Source of the DNA: Modicisalibacter sp033446685
GTDB lineage: Bacteria > Pseudomonadota > Gammaproteobacteria > Pseudomonadales > Halomonadaceae
Direction: 5' to 3'
DNA length: 64,000 bases
NCBI RefSeq assembly: GCF_033446685.1
Contig: NZ_JAWQLY010000015.1
Span: 1-64,000, forward strand
Shown: positions 28,001 through 36,335 of the stretch, piece by piece
How the letters are laid out: every line of letters begins with the position of its first letter
How positions within the stretch are numbered: the first letter of the stretch is position 1
Notes under the pieces: generated by a model
What the model was told of the DNA's origin: nothing
Databases searched by the model: none
What the model saw: the letters and a program-made list of their open reading frames with translations, nothing else
Program-made: the position numbers and the translations under genes

Positions 28001-28344
28001 TGCCACTTGAACACCCCTTCGCGCCAGGCGTAGACGATGCCCACCGACAGGATGGCCAGAAACATGCCCATCTCCATCACCGCCATCAGCCCTTTTTCGA
28101 CGAACACCACCGCCCATGGGTACATGAACATCATCTCCATCTCGAAGGCGATCAGCAGCAGAGTCATCGGGTAATAGCGGATGTGATAGCGGTTCCAGGC
28201 GTGGCTATCGGGGGTGCCGCCACCGAGGAACGGCGCGCGCTGGGAGTAGCTCGGCAGTGTCCGACGGCGCAGTTCGGGCCACTGCAGCGCCAGGCCGACG
28301 CCCAGCGAGATCAGCAACACTACGAGCAATGTCAGCAGTTCCAT
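27997..28344 (-). CDS. nuoA: Complex I-like subunit NuoA
   Basis: A 115-residue protein with three predicted helices. The NuoA signature FDVEVAFLYPWA appears as FEMEMMFMYPWA, with both acidic positions kept (Asp changed to Glu). The N-terminal loop containing SAWNRYHIRYYPM replaces the usual Cys-bearing loop. It is the first gene of the eight-gene complex I-like operon, and its stop overlaps the GTG of the NuoB-NuoD fusion. Confidence 0.88.
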   Translation of the reverse strand: MELLTLLVVLLISLGVGLALQWPELRRRTLPSYSQRAPFLGGGTPDSHAWNRYHIRYYPMTLLLIAFEMEMMFMYPWAVVFVEKGLMAVMEMGMFLAILSVGIVYAWREGVFKWQ

Positions 28345-28402
28345 GCGATTCCCTCGTCCCTGTTACCAGCGCACTGCATCGTGGCTGGCCCGAACACGCC
28401 GA

Positions 28403-28421
28403 GGCCCGGTTAGACCGGGCC
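28403..28421 (-). terminator. Stem-loop after the copper-storage-like gene
   Basis: An 8-bp GC-rich stem (GGCCCGGT with ACCGGGCC) with a TAG loop in the 108-bp gap between the four-helix Cys-rich gene and the complex I-like operon. It lacks a T run, so it may only attenuate transcription. Confidence 0.5.
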
Positions 28422-28452
28422 CGTGTCGGCTGGCGCAAGATAGGCGTCACTC

Positions 28453-28782
28453 TCATGCCGCCATGGCAGCGCACTCTTCGGCGCAGCGATGGCAGGCCTT
28501 GGCGCACTCCTGGCAATGCTCATGCTCGTGCTTGGCGCACTCATCGCCACACTGACGACATATGTCGGCACAGATCCTGCAGATCTGGCCTACGTATTCG
28601 CTGCCCTGCGCCATGAACGACGCGGCCAGTCGGCAGATCTGCGCGCACTGCCTATCCAGGCGAATGCACTCGGCCATCATCTTGACGTCGTCCTCCTTCA
28701 AGCAATCGACCGCGCAGGCATCGCAATAGGCGGCGCAGACATTACACGCTTCGATACAGGACTGATGCTTTCCGAAATCCAT
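28453..28782 (-). CDS. Cys-rich four-helix bundle copper-binding protein (DUF326/Csp-like)
   Basis: A 109-residue protein with 19 cysteines, mostly spaced CxxxC or CxxC along predicted helices (for example CNVCAAYCDAC and CRICADICRQC), plus a His-rich loop HEHEHC. This is the pattern of copper storage proteins of the Csp family, which hold many Cu(I) ions inside a four-helix bundle. No signal peptide is visible, so it resembles the cytosolic Csp3 type. A strong AAGGAGG ribosome site precedes the ATG. It lies 108 bp upstream of the complex I-like operon on the same strand. Confidence 0.88.
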   Translation of the reverse strand: MDFGKHQSCIEACNVCAAYCDACAVDCLKEDDVKMMAECIRLDRQCAQICRLAASFMAQGSEYVGQICRICADICRQCGDECAKHEHEHCQECAKACHRCAEECAAMAA

Positions 28783-29105
28783 TTCGGCCTCCTTGGCTGG
28801 CTAGATAGCTTTGGCTCGATATGTCGGTTCGATAAACATGCTTGTTAGGCACACGTCTAGCGCCTCATTTCATGCGCTTCTTAAGGTTTAGTGGCTTTAT
28901 CAGCCCGGGGCAAGTCATCTATCCGCCGCCAACAAAAAGACCGCTTTTTAACTAAAAACTTAAACGCTCAAGAAGTTATAAATAGCAGGACGCCACGAAA
29001 CGGAAAAAACACGCCCCAATCCACACCACGATGGTATCGAATATTCCCGCCGAATCTTCGAACATAGACCTGTGGCCTGCACACAGGTCAAGGCGAGCCA
29101 GGCGC
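28783..29105. other. AT-rich intergenic region
   Basis: A 323-bp gap whose right two thirds (about 28860-29060) are clearly more AT-rich than the surroundings. It must carry the promoter of the copper-storage-like gene and the 3' end of the antiporter transcript. No open frame, RNA gene or recognisable metal-regulator operator was found. Confidence 0.6.
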
Positions 29106-30341
29106 TCAGACATCCTTCAATAAACCTTTGACGACCCTGCCGATCGACAGCCCCTGGACGAGAATCGAGAACAGCACGATCAGATAGGTCACGGTGAGCA
29201 ATACGTCACGGTTCTCGCCGTCGGGCAATGACAGGGCCAGCGCGACCGAGATGCCGCCGCGCAGACCACCCCAGGTGAGAATGCGCGCCGCCCCGCGGCG
29301 AAACCCCAACATGTCGCGCAACAACATGACCGGCAGGCCGATGGTCACGAAACGCACCGCAAGCAACACTATCAACACGCCCAGGCCGACCCAGAAATAG
29401 CCGGTCTCGAAGGGGATCAGCATTACCTCGAGGCCGATCAGCACGAACAGCAGCGTGTTGAGGATCTCGTCGACCAACTCCCAGAATGCGTCGAGATACT
29501 GTCGCGTGGTTTCGGACATCGCGCTCTCGCGGGCCTTGTTGCCCACCAGCAGGCCGGCGGCGACCATCGCCAGCGGCCCGGAGACGTGCAGGTGCTGGGC
29601 CAGTGCGTAACCGCCCAGCACCACCGCCAGCGAGATCAGCACCTCGATACGGTAGGCGTCGATGCTGCGCATCAGAGCATACGCCAGCCCGCCCACGACC
29701 AATCCCAGCAGGATGCCGCCGCCGGCCTCCTGCAGGAACAGCGTTCCGGCATGCGAGACCGTCAACGCCTCCTCGCCGGTAGCCGCGCCCAGCAATAGCG
29801 TGAACACCACCACCGCGATGCCGTCGTTGAACAGCGATTCGCCGACGATACGCAGTTCCAGGTCCTTGGGCGCCCCGGCATTGCGCAGGATGCCCAGCAC
29901 GGCGATCGGGTCGGTCGGCGAGATCAGCGCGCCGAAGGTCAGGCAGTACAGCCAGGAGACGTTGAAGCCGAACAGCGTGCACAGTGCATAACTCGCGCTG
30001 CCGACCACCAGCGTCGAGATCACCACCCCCACAGTGGCGAGAAAGCCGATCGACCAGCGGTAGCGACGCAGCCGATCGAGATCGATGTGCAACGCCCCGG
30101 CGAACAGGATCAGCGAAAGCAGGCCGTCCATCAGCAGTGCATTGAAATCGATCTGGCCGAGCCAGGTCTCGACCCGGCCCTCGAGCGCCGTCCAGCCCAG
30201 CGCGGTGAGCCCGTGCATGGCCCCCGACAGCAACAGCGCGATGGCCATCACGCCGATGGTCAGCGGCAGGCCGAGGAAGCGGTGGTTGAACCACGCCAGC
30301 ACGGCGGTCAACGAGATGATGATAGCGATGAGATCGAGCAT
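29106..30341 (-). CDS. Cation:proton antiporter, CPA1/NhaP type
   Basis: A 411-residue membrane protein with about twelve helices. The CPA1 ion-binding signatures are present: ISPTDPIAVLGIL and ESLFNDGIAVVVFTLLLG (the ND motif of electroneutral exchangers), with GGLRGGISVALALSLP near the C terminus. It likely exchanges Na+ or K+ for H+, a useful role in a halophile. The start at 30341 has GGAGGG upstream and gives the family N terminus MLDLIAIIISL. It stands 106 bp downstream of ahcY, with a terminator between. Confidence 0.9.
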   Translation of the reverse strand: MLDLIAIIISLTAVLAWFNHRFLGLPLTIGVMAIALLLSGAMHGLTALGWTALEGRVETWLGQIDFNALLMDGLLSLILFAGALHIDLDRLRRYRWSIGFLATVGVVISTLVVGSASYALCTLFGFNVSWLYCLTFGALISPTDPIAVLGILRNAGAPKDLELRIVGESLFNDGIAVVVFTLLLGAATGEEALTVSHAGTLFLQEAGGGILLGLVVGGLAYALMRSIDAYRIEVLISLAVVLGGYALAQHLHVSGPLAMVAAGLLVGNKARESAMSETTRQYLDAFWELVDEILNTLLFVLIGLEVMLIPFETGYFWVGLGVLIVLLAVRFVTIGLPVMLLRDMLGFRRGAARILTWGGLRGGISVALALSLPDGENRDVLLTVTYLIVLFSILVQGLSIGRVVKGLLKDV

Positions 30342-30402
30342 GGGCCCTCCCTGGCCGGCTGCTGGCGATGGCTTGTCCCGATCCTGGCTGGCCCGACACG
30401 AC

Positions 30403-30424
30403 AACGCCGCCTGCCGGCGGCGTT
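30403..30424 (-). terminator. Terminator of ahcY
   Basis: A 9-bp stem (AACGCCGCC with GGCGGCGTT) and 4-nt loop in the gap after the ahcY stop, with TTGT following on the minus strand. Confidence 0.65.
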
Positions 30425-30447
30425 GCGCATAGACGGGACGCGTGGGC

Positions 30448-31860
30448 TCAGTAGCGGTATTCGTCCGGCTTGTAGGGACCCTCGGCCGGCACGCCGGTGT
30501 ACTTGGCCTGTTCGGCGGTCAGGCGCGTGACGACCCCGCCGAAGCCCTCGACCATGTAGCGTGCGACCTCTTCGTCGAGCTGCTTGGGAAGCACCGTCAC
30601 GCTGAGGCCGCCGGCCTTTTCGTCATCGGCGAGATCGGCGAAGCGCCGCTCGAAGAGGTGGATCTGCGCCAGCACCTGGTTGGCGAACGAGCCGTCCATG
30701 ATCCGCGACGGGTGACCGGTGGCGTTGCCCAGATTCACCAGCCGACCCTCCGAGAGCAGGATCAGGTAATCGCGGCTCTGCGGGTCGAAGTCGCCCGGGT
30801 CGCTGTCGCGGTAGATCTTGTGGACCTGCGGCTTGACCTCCTCCCAGTGCCACTGGCGGCGCATGTAAGCGGTGTCGATCTCGCTATCGAAGTGACCGAT
30901 GTTGCAGACCACCGCGCCCTTCTTGAGCGCCTTGAGCATCGGCGCGTCGCAGGCACCGATGTTGCCGGTGCAGGTCACCACCAGGTCGATCCTGCCGAGC
31001 AGTTCGCGATCGATACTCTCGACGCCGTTGTTGACGCCATCGACATAGGGCGAGACGACCTCGTAGCCGTCCATGCACGCCTGCATGGCGCAGATCGGAT
31101 CGATCTCGCTGACCTTGACGATCATGCCCTCCTGGCGCAGCGAGGCCGCCGAGCCCTTGCCGACGTCGCCGTAGCCGACCACCAGCGCCTGCTTGCCGGC
31201 CATCAGGTGATCGAGACCGCGCTTGATGGCGTCGTTGAGACTGTGGCGACAGCCGTACTTGTTGTCGTTCTTGGACTTGGTGACGGCGTCGTTGACGTTG
31301 ATCGCCGGGACCTTGAGGGTCCGGTCGCGCAGCATCTCCTGCAGGCGGTGCACGCCGGTGGTGGTCTCCTCGGAGATGCCGTGGATGGCATCGAGCAGTT
31401 CGGGACGCTTGTCGTGCAGCAGCGCGGTCAGGTCACCGCCGTCGTCGAGCACCATGTTCGGGGTCCAGCCGTCGGGGCCTTCCACGGTCTGCTCGATGCA
31501 CCACCAGAACTCCTCCTCGTTCTCGCCCTTCCAGGCGAACACCGGGATGCCCGCCGCGGCGATCGCCGCGGCGGCATGATCCTGGGTCGAGAAGATGTTG
31601 CACGAGGACCAGCGTACCGAGGCGCCGAGTTCGATCAGCGTCTCGATCAATACCGCGGTCTGGATGGTCATGTGAATGCAGCCGGCGATGCGCGCACCGG
31701 CCAGCGGCTGCTGGTCCCGATACTTGGCGCGGATCTTCATCAGCGCCGGCATTTCGGTTTCGGCGATACGGATCTCGCGGCGGCCCCAGTCGGCCAGCGC
31801 GATATCGGCGACCTTGTAGTCCTGAGCGAGGTTGGCTTGGGCATTCGCCATGGCTGTCAT
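30448..31860 (-). CDS. ahcY: Adenosylhomocysteinase (SAH hydrolase)
   Basis: A 470-residue cytoplasmic enzyme that splits S-adenosylhomocysteine into adenosine and homocysteine, clearing the by-product of methylation. The NAD site VVGYGDVGKGSAA, the HMTIQTAVLIETL segment, and the C-terminal PDEYRY are typical. The start at 31860 is preceded by GGAGTAAG; an internal ATG three codons later is a less likely alternative. An SAH riboswitch lies in the leader, so expression should rise with SAH. With metK and metF in the same window it completes much of the activated-methyl cycle. Confidence 0.97.
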   Translation of the reverse strand: MTAMANAQANLAQDYKVADIALADWGRREIRIAETEMPALMKIRAKYRDQQPLAGARIAGCIHMTIQTAVLIETLIELGASVRWSSCNIFSTQDHAAAAIAAAGIPVFAWKGENEEEFWWCIEQTVEGPDGWTPNMVLDDGGDLTALLHDKRPELLDAIHGISEETTTGVHRLQEMLRDRTLKVPAINVNDAVTKSKNDNKYGCRHSLNDAIKRGLDHLMAGKQALVVGYGDVGKGSAASLRQEGMIVKVSEIDPICAMQACMDGYEVVSPYVDGVNNGVESIDRELLGRIDLVVTCTGNIGACDAPMLKALKKGAVVCNIGHFDSEIDTAYMRRQWHWEEVKPQVHKIYRDSDPGDFDPQSRDYLILLSEGRLVNLGNATGHPSRIMDGSFANQVLAQIHLFERRFADLADDEKAGGLSVTVLPKQLDEEVARYMVEGFGGVVTRLTAEQAKYTGVPAEGPYKPDEYRY

Positions 31861-31872
31861 CGTCGTCTTACT

Positions 31873-31889
31873 CCATTCCCGGGGAATGG
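31873..31889 (-). promoter_or_regulatory. Expression-platform hairpin over the ahcY ribosome site
   Basis: CCATTCC and GGAATGG form a perfect 7-bp hairpin directly 3' of the aptamer. Its last bases run into the GGAG Shine-Dalgarno (31871-31874), and its first base touches the P1 strand of the aptamer. SAH-stabilised P1 could therefore compete with this hairpin and free the ribosome site. Confidence 0.6.
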
Positions 31890-31971
31890 GCGCCGTTGCT
31901 TGCTTGCGGCTTGCCGTTCGAGCCTCGCACACCGACGCTTGGCGTCGACGTGCTGCAGCGCCCCTCGAGCG
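31886..31971 (-). promoter_or_regulatory. SAH riboswitch in the ahcY leader
   Basis: On the minus strand the leader contains CGCTCGAGGGGCGCTGCAGC, then a CGACGC-CAA-GCGTCG hairpin, GTGCGAGGCTCGAAC and GCAACGGCGCC. These match the conserved elements of the SAH riboswitch in order: the GAGG-GCGCTGC strand, helix P2, the AGGCTCG pseudoknot strand, and the GCAACGGCGCC strand that closes P1 with GGCGC. It sits about 25 nt before the ahcY start, the usual gene for this class in beta- and gammaproteobacteria. Confidence 0.88.
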
Positions 31972-32082
31972 GCGGCAACGCGACCTGGGTCCATGACCCA
32001 GTTGGCAGTTCACTACAGCCGGAGGGCTTTTTCAATCGGCTTCGCGCATCCTGTGGCGGGCCAACCTCCCCTCAACGATAAA

Positions 32083-32100
32083 GCGGCCCCGCAGGGCCGC
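32083..32100 (-). terminator. Terminator of the lipoprotein gene
   Basis: A 7-bp stem (GCGGCCC with GGGCCGC), 4-nt loop, followed by TTTAT on the minus strand, 26 bp after the lipoprotein stop. Confidence 0.8.
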
Positions 32101-32125
32101 CTGATTCGCTCGGATTCATCAGCAG

Positions 32126-32533
32126 TCACTGCTGCTCTTCAGTCTGCTGCTGGTCGTCCTGGCCATCCTGGGTGGCGCTTTGATCGTCCGTCATGTCGTC
32201 GTTGGTAGCGCCTGACGAGCCGCCTTGGGCCTGATCCTCGCTCATGCCCAGATCGCCGGAGGAGTCGCCGGTCCCGGTGGAGCCGGTTGCCGAACCACCG
32301 GCCGAACCGGACGTCGCGCCGCCGCCGGTCGTGCCGGAGGTAGTGCCGGAGGTCGTACCGGTCGTACCGGAGGTCGTGCCCGAATCGGCCGTGCCACCGC
32401 TGGTGGCTTCCGAGCTGGTGGCCGGTTCGTCGCCACCACCAGGCTGCTGTTCTTCGCCGTCGTCACCACAACCGACCAACAGCGCACCGGACAACGCCAT
32501 CGCGGCTAACCAAGCAAGTTTGCGATTTTCCAT
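32126..32533 (-). CDS. Low-complexity lipoprotein of unknown function
   Basis: A 135-residue predicted lipoprotein. The start at 32533 has GAGGAAC upstream and gives a short signal peptide ending in the lipobox ALLVGC (Cys at about residue 22). The mature protein is almost entirely Gly, Ser, Thr, Asp, Glu and Gln, with TSGTTG repeats in the middle and an acidic, Gln-rich tail. No domain is recognisable. Such sequences are flexible surface or periplasmic spacers and diverge quickly. The in-frame upstream ATGs would spoil the signal peptide. Confidence 0.8.
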   Translation of the reverse strand: MENRKLAWLAAMALSGALLVGCGDDGEEQQPGGGDEPATSSEATSGGTADSGTTSGTTGTTSGTTSGTTGGGATSGSAGGSATGSTGTGDSSGDLGMSEDQAQGGSSGATNDDMTDDQSATQDGQDDQQQTEEQQ

Positions 32534-32613
32534 GTTTAAGTTCCTCATCCATTGATTAGCGATATCCAGTTCCCACACACAGCGTAGAAGGCTCTACGAC
32601 AAGCCACAAACGA

Positions 32614-32642
32614 CGACGCCCCGCCATTGTGGCGGGGCGTCG
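32614..32642 (-). terminator. Terminator of metK
   Basis: A 12-bp GC stem (CGACGCCCCGCC with GGCGGGGCGTCG) and a 5-nt loop, 22 bp after the metK stop. Confidence 0.85.
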
Positions 32643-32664
32643 CGGACTGCCCGGCGGTGTCGTC

Positions 32665-33885
32665 CTAGAGCCCGGCAGCGCTCCGCAAGGCTTCGGCCTT
32701 GTCGGTCTTCTCCCACGGGAAGGCGGTGAAGGTTTCGGTCTGCGCCTCGCCGTGGACATCGGTCCAGGTGTAGCTCGCCTCGAACGGCTCGCGACCGAAG
32801 TGACCGTAGGCCGCGGTCAGCTGATACATCGGATGCTGCAGATCGAGCATGCGGGTAATCGCGTAGGGCCGCAGGTCGAAGTGCTCGCGGACCATCTCGA
32901 TGATCTTGGCGTCGCTGATCTTGCCGGTGCCGAAGGTATCGATCGACACCGAGGTCGGCTCGGCCACGCCGATGGCGTAGGAGACCTGAATCTCGCACTT
33001 GTCGGCGAGTCCCGCGGCGACGATGTTCTTGGCCACGTAGCGTCCGGCGTAGGCGGCGCTGCGATCGACCTTGGACGGATCCTTGCCGGAGAAGGCGCCG
33101 CCGCCATGACGCGCCATGCCGCCATAGGTGTCGACGATGATCTTGCGCCCGGTCAGCCCGCAGTCGCCCACCGGGCCGCCGATCACGAACTTGCCGGTCG
33201 GGTTGATGTGGTAGCGGGTGCTGGCGGTCAGCCATTCGGCCGGCAGCACCTGCTCGATGATCTCGCGCCGGACCATCTTGCGCAGGTCGTCCTGGTCGAT
33301 CTCCGGGTCGTGCTGGGTGGAGAGCACCACCGCCTCCACCGCCAGCGGCTTGCCGTCCTCGTCGTAGCGAAAGGTCACCTGGCTCTTGGCGTCCGGACGC
33401 AGCCACGGCAGCATGCCGCTCTTGCGCAGTTCCGACTGGCGCTCGACCAGGCGGTGCGCATAGTGGATCGGCGCCGGCATGTAGGAGGCGGTCTCGTTGG
33501 TCGCGTAGCCGAACATCAGGCCCTGATCGCCGGCCCCCTGGTCCTCCGGCTTCGAGCGGTCGACGCCCTGGGCGATGTCCACGCTCTGCTTGCCGATCAG
33601 GTTGAGCACGCCGCAGGTTTCGCCATCGAAGCCGACATCCGAGGAGCTGTAGCCGATATCCAGGATCACCTTGCGCACCAGTTCCTCGAGATCGACCCAG
33701 GCGCTGGTGGTGATTTCACCGGCGACGATCGCCACGCCGGTCTTGACCAGCGTCTCGCAGGCCACCCGCGCCTGCTTGTCGCGGGCGATGATCGCGTCCA
33801 GCACCGCATCGGAGATCTGATCGGCGATCTTGTCCGGATGGCCCTCGGATACGGATTCGGAAGTAAACAGGGAATATTCGCTCAT
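32665..33885 (-). CDS. metK: S-adenosylmethionine synthetase
   Basis: A 406-residue enzyme that forms SAM from methionine and ATP. Diagnostic segments are present: EGHPDKIADQISDA near the start, GAGDQGLMFGYA (methionine and ATP site), GGGAFSGKDPSKVDRSAAY and the conserved DLRPYAI near the C terminus. The start at 33885 gives the usual MSEYSLFTSESVSEGHPDK. No SAM riboswitch or MetJ box was recognised in the 360-bp gap before tkt. Confidence 0.97.
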   Translation of the reverse strand: MSEYSLFTSESVSEGHPDKIADQISDAVLDAIIARDKQARVACETLVKTGVAIVAGEITTSAWVDLEELVRKVILDIGYSSSDVGFDGETCGVLNLIGKQSVDIAQGVDRSKPEDQGAGDQGLMFGYATNETASYMPAPIHYAHRLVERQSELRKSGMLPWLRPDAKSQVTFRYDEDGKPLAVEAVVLSTQHDPEIDQDDLRKMVRREIIEQVLPAEWLTASTRYHINPTGKFVIGGPVGDCGLTGRKIIVDTYGGMARHGGGAFSGKDPSKVDRSAAYAGRYVAKNIVAAGLADKCEIQVSYAIGVAEPTSVSIDTFGTGKISDAKIIEMVREHFDLRPYAITRMLDLQHPMYQLTAAYGHFGREPFEASYTWTDVHGEAQTETFTAFPWEKTDKAEALRSAAGL

Positions 33886-34248
33886 GGCGTCCTCGACCCT
33901 CTCTGGTAGGCGTTCCGATGCGTCGGAGAAAAGGGGAAAACAGCGCCGCGACCGCCGGGACGGCAAGGACGACGCGCGACAAGCCGGATTGGCGATGGAG
34001 CCGGGCCCGGGGGTCAAGAGTCTACACGCTGCCCGCTTAGCTGCCTAGCGAACGCGCCGGGCAGCGCCGCATGCCGGCGATCTCGGCATTTGATGGCAAC
34101 TCGCATCTCGGCGACAATAACCGCCTGATTATCGTGCCGCGCTGTACTGCGGCGTGGTCCAGCCAAGCGGCAGTGGGTCGGGCGCTGATCGACAGGGATG
34201 CCCGCCGACGACTGCCATTGCCGATTTGCCGCAGCGAGGAGCTCAAGA
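33886..34248. other. Divergent promoter region metK / tkt
   Basis: A 363-bp gap between divergent metK and transketolase genes. It should hold both promoters, but no clear -35/-10 pair, riboswitch or operator could be assigned. The short frames in it have no features of real genes. Confidence 0.5.
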
Positions 34249-36252
34249 ATGCCGTCCCGTTTCGAGTTGGCGAATGCCATCCGCGCACTGTCCATGGATG
34301 CCGTGCAAAAGGCCAAGTCCGGTCATCCCGGCGCCCCCATGGGCATGGCCGATATCGCCGAGGTGCTGTGGAACGATTACCTCGAGCACAACCCGGCCAA
34401 TCCACATTGGGCCGACCGTGACCGTTTCGTGCTGTCCAACGGTCACGGTTCGATGCTGCTCTATTCGCTGCTCCACCTGACCGGTTACGAGCTGACCCTC
34501 GAGGATCTGCAGAACTTCCGTCAACTGCACTCCAAGACCCCGGGCCACCCCGAGCTCGGCTATACGCCCGGCGTCGAGACCACCACCGGCCCGCTCGGCC
34601 AGGGCCTGGCCAACGCGGTGGGCATGGCGATCGCCGAGCGCACCCTGGCCGCCCAGTTCAACCAGCCGGGACATAACATCGTCGACCATTACACCTATGT
34701 GTTCGTCGGCGACGGCTGCCTGATGGAGGGCATCTCCCACGAGGTCTGCTCGCTGGCCGGCACCCAGGGCCTGGGCAAGCTGGTGGCCTTCTACGACTCC
34801 AACGGCATCTCCATCGACGGCGAGATCGAGGGCTGGTTCACCGACGACACCGCCAAGCGCTTCGAGGCCTACGGCTGGCACGTGGTGCCCAACGTCGATG
34901 GCCACAATTCCGACGAGGTCAAGGCGGCGATCGAGCTGGCCCGCCAGCACGACGACCGGCCCAGTCTGATCATCTGCACGACGATCATTGGCTTCGGCGC
35001 GCCCAACAAGCAGGGCAAGGAAGAGGCCCACGGCGCCGCACTCGGCGACGACGAGGTGGCTGCGGCTCGCAAGCAGCTGGGCTGGCCACATGCGCCCTTT
35101 CACGTGCCCGAGGAGATCTACAGCGCCTGGGATGCCCACGATCGCGGTAAAAAAGCCGAGGCCGACTGGAACGAGCGCTTCGAACGCTACCAGGCCGAGC
35201 ATCCGGAGCTCGCCAAGGAGCTCCAGCGGCGCCTCAAGGGCCAGCTGCCCAGCACCCTGAAGAGCGAGAAGCTGATCGAGGAGGCCCAGGAGAAGGGCGA
35301 GACGCTGGCCACCCGCAAGGCCTCGCTGGCATGCCTCAACGAGCTCGGCCCGGACCTGCCCGAACTGTTCGGCGGCAGCGCCGACCTGGCGCCCTCCAAC
35401 CTGACCTTCTGGAAGGGCTCGCGGGCGATCAATCGCGACCACTTAGAGGGCAACTACCTGCACTACGGGGTACGCGAGTTCGGCATGGGCGGGATCATGA
35501 ACGGCATCAGCGCGCACGGCGGGTTCATTCCCTACGGCGCCACCTTCCTGACCTTCATGGAGTACATGCACAACGCGGTACGCATGGCCGCGCTGATGAA
35601 TCGTCAGGCGATCTTCGTCTACACCCACGATTCGATCGGTCTCGGCGAGGATGGCCCGACCCACCAGCCCATCGAGCAGTTGAGCGCCCTGCGTTCGACG
35701 CCCAACCTGTCGACCTGGCGCCCGTGTGACGCCACCGAGACGGCCGCCGCCTGGCATGCCGCCATCCATCGCCGCGGCGCACCCACCGCGCTGGTGCTGT
35801 CGCGCCAGAACCTGGCGCCGCAGCAGCGCGACAAGCACCAGTTGGCCGACATCCAGCGCGGCGGCTATGTGCTCAAGGACAGCGACGAGCCGGCCGCGGC
35901 GATCCTGATCGCCACCGGCTCCGAGGTCGACCTGGCGATGCAGGCCGCCGATGCGCTGGAAGCCGAGGGCAAGGCGGTGCGCGTGGTGTCGATGCCGTCG
36001 ACCGATGTGTTCGACGCCCAGCCGCAGAGCTATCGCGACGCGGTGTTGCTGCCGAACGTCCGCAAGCGGGTGGCGATCGAGGCCAGCCATCGCGTCTACT
36101 GGCACAAGTACGTGGGCCTGGACGGGCGTATCGTCGGCATGGACAGCTTCGGCGAATCGGCGCCGGCCGGCGACCTGTTCAAGTACTACAACTTTACCGT
36201 CGAGAACGTCGTCGCCCAGGTCGAGGAATTATTGCTGGGCAGCGCCGACTGA
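34249..36252 (+). CDS. tkt: Transketolase
   Basis: A 667-residue thiamine-diphosphate enzyme of the non-oxidative pentose phosphate pathway. The substrate and cofactor motifs are clear: GHPGAPMGMADIAEVLW near the start, the ThDP motif GDGCLMEGISHEVCSLAG, and the transketolase signature HDSIGLGEDGPTHQPIEQL. A GAGGAG ribosome site precedes the ATG at 34249. Some relatives place gap and pgk after tkt; here a strong terminator follows at once. Confidence 0.96.
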   Translation: MPSRFELANAIRALSMDAVQKAKSGHPGAPMGMADIAEVLWNDYLEHNPANPHWADRDRFVLSNGHGSMLLYSLLHLTGYELTLEDLQNFRQLHSKTPGHPELGYTPGVETTTGPLGQGLANAVGMAIAERTLAAQFNQPGHNIVDHYTYVFVGDGCLMEGISHEVCSLAGTQGLGKLVAFYDSNGISIDGEIEGWFTDDTAKRFEAYGWHVVPNVDGHNSDEVKAAIELARQHDDRPSLIICTTIIGFGAPNKQGKEEAHGAALGDDEVAAARKQLGWPHAPFHVPEEIYSAWDAHDRGKKAEADWNERFERYQAEHPELAKELQRRLKGQLPSTLKSEKLIEEAQEKGETLATRKASLACLNELGPDLPELFGGSADLAPSNLTFWKGSRAINRDHLEGNYLHYGVREFGMGGIMNGISAHGGFIPYGATFLTFMEYMHNAVRMAALMNRQAIFVYTHDSIGLGEDGPTHQPIEQLSALRSTPNLSTWRPCDATETAAAWHAAIHRRGAPTALVLSRQNLAPQQRDKHQLADIQRGGYVLKDSDEPAAAILIATGSEVDLAMQAADALEAEGKAVRVVSMPSTDVFDAQPQSYRDAVLLPNVRKRVAIEASHRVYWHKYVGLDGRIVGMDSFGESAPAGDLFKYYNFTVENVVAQVEELLLGSAD

Positions 36253-36285
36253 GCGACGGCGCCCGACGCCGTATGCGCGAAAACG

Positions 36286-36314
36286 AAAAAGCACGGCGAG
36301 AGCCGTGCTTTTTT
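36286..36314. terminator. Bidirectional terminator (tkt / nrdF)
   Basis: GCACGGC and GCCGTGC pair around GAGA, with A5 before and T6 after. It serves the convergent tkt and nrdHIEF transcripts. Confidence 0.92.
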
Positions 36315-36335
36315 GCGCCTATGGCCGCACCGTCG

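Noticed and set aside
33886..34248. SAM riboswitch or MetJ box before metK
   Set aside because: No conserved riboswitch core or AGACGTCT-like repeats were found in the divergent region.
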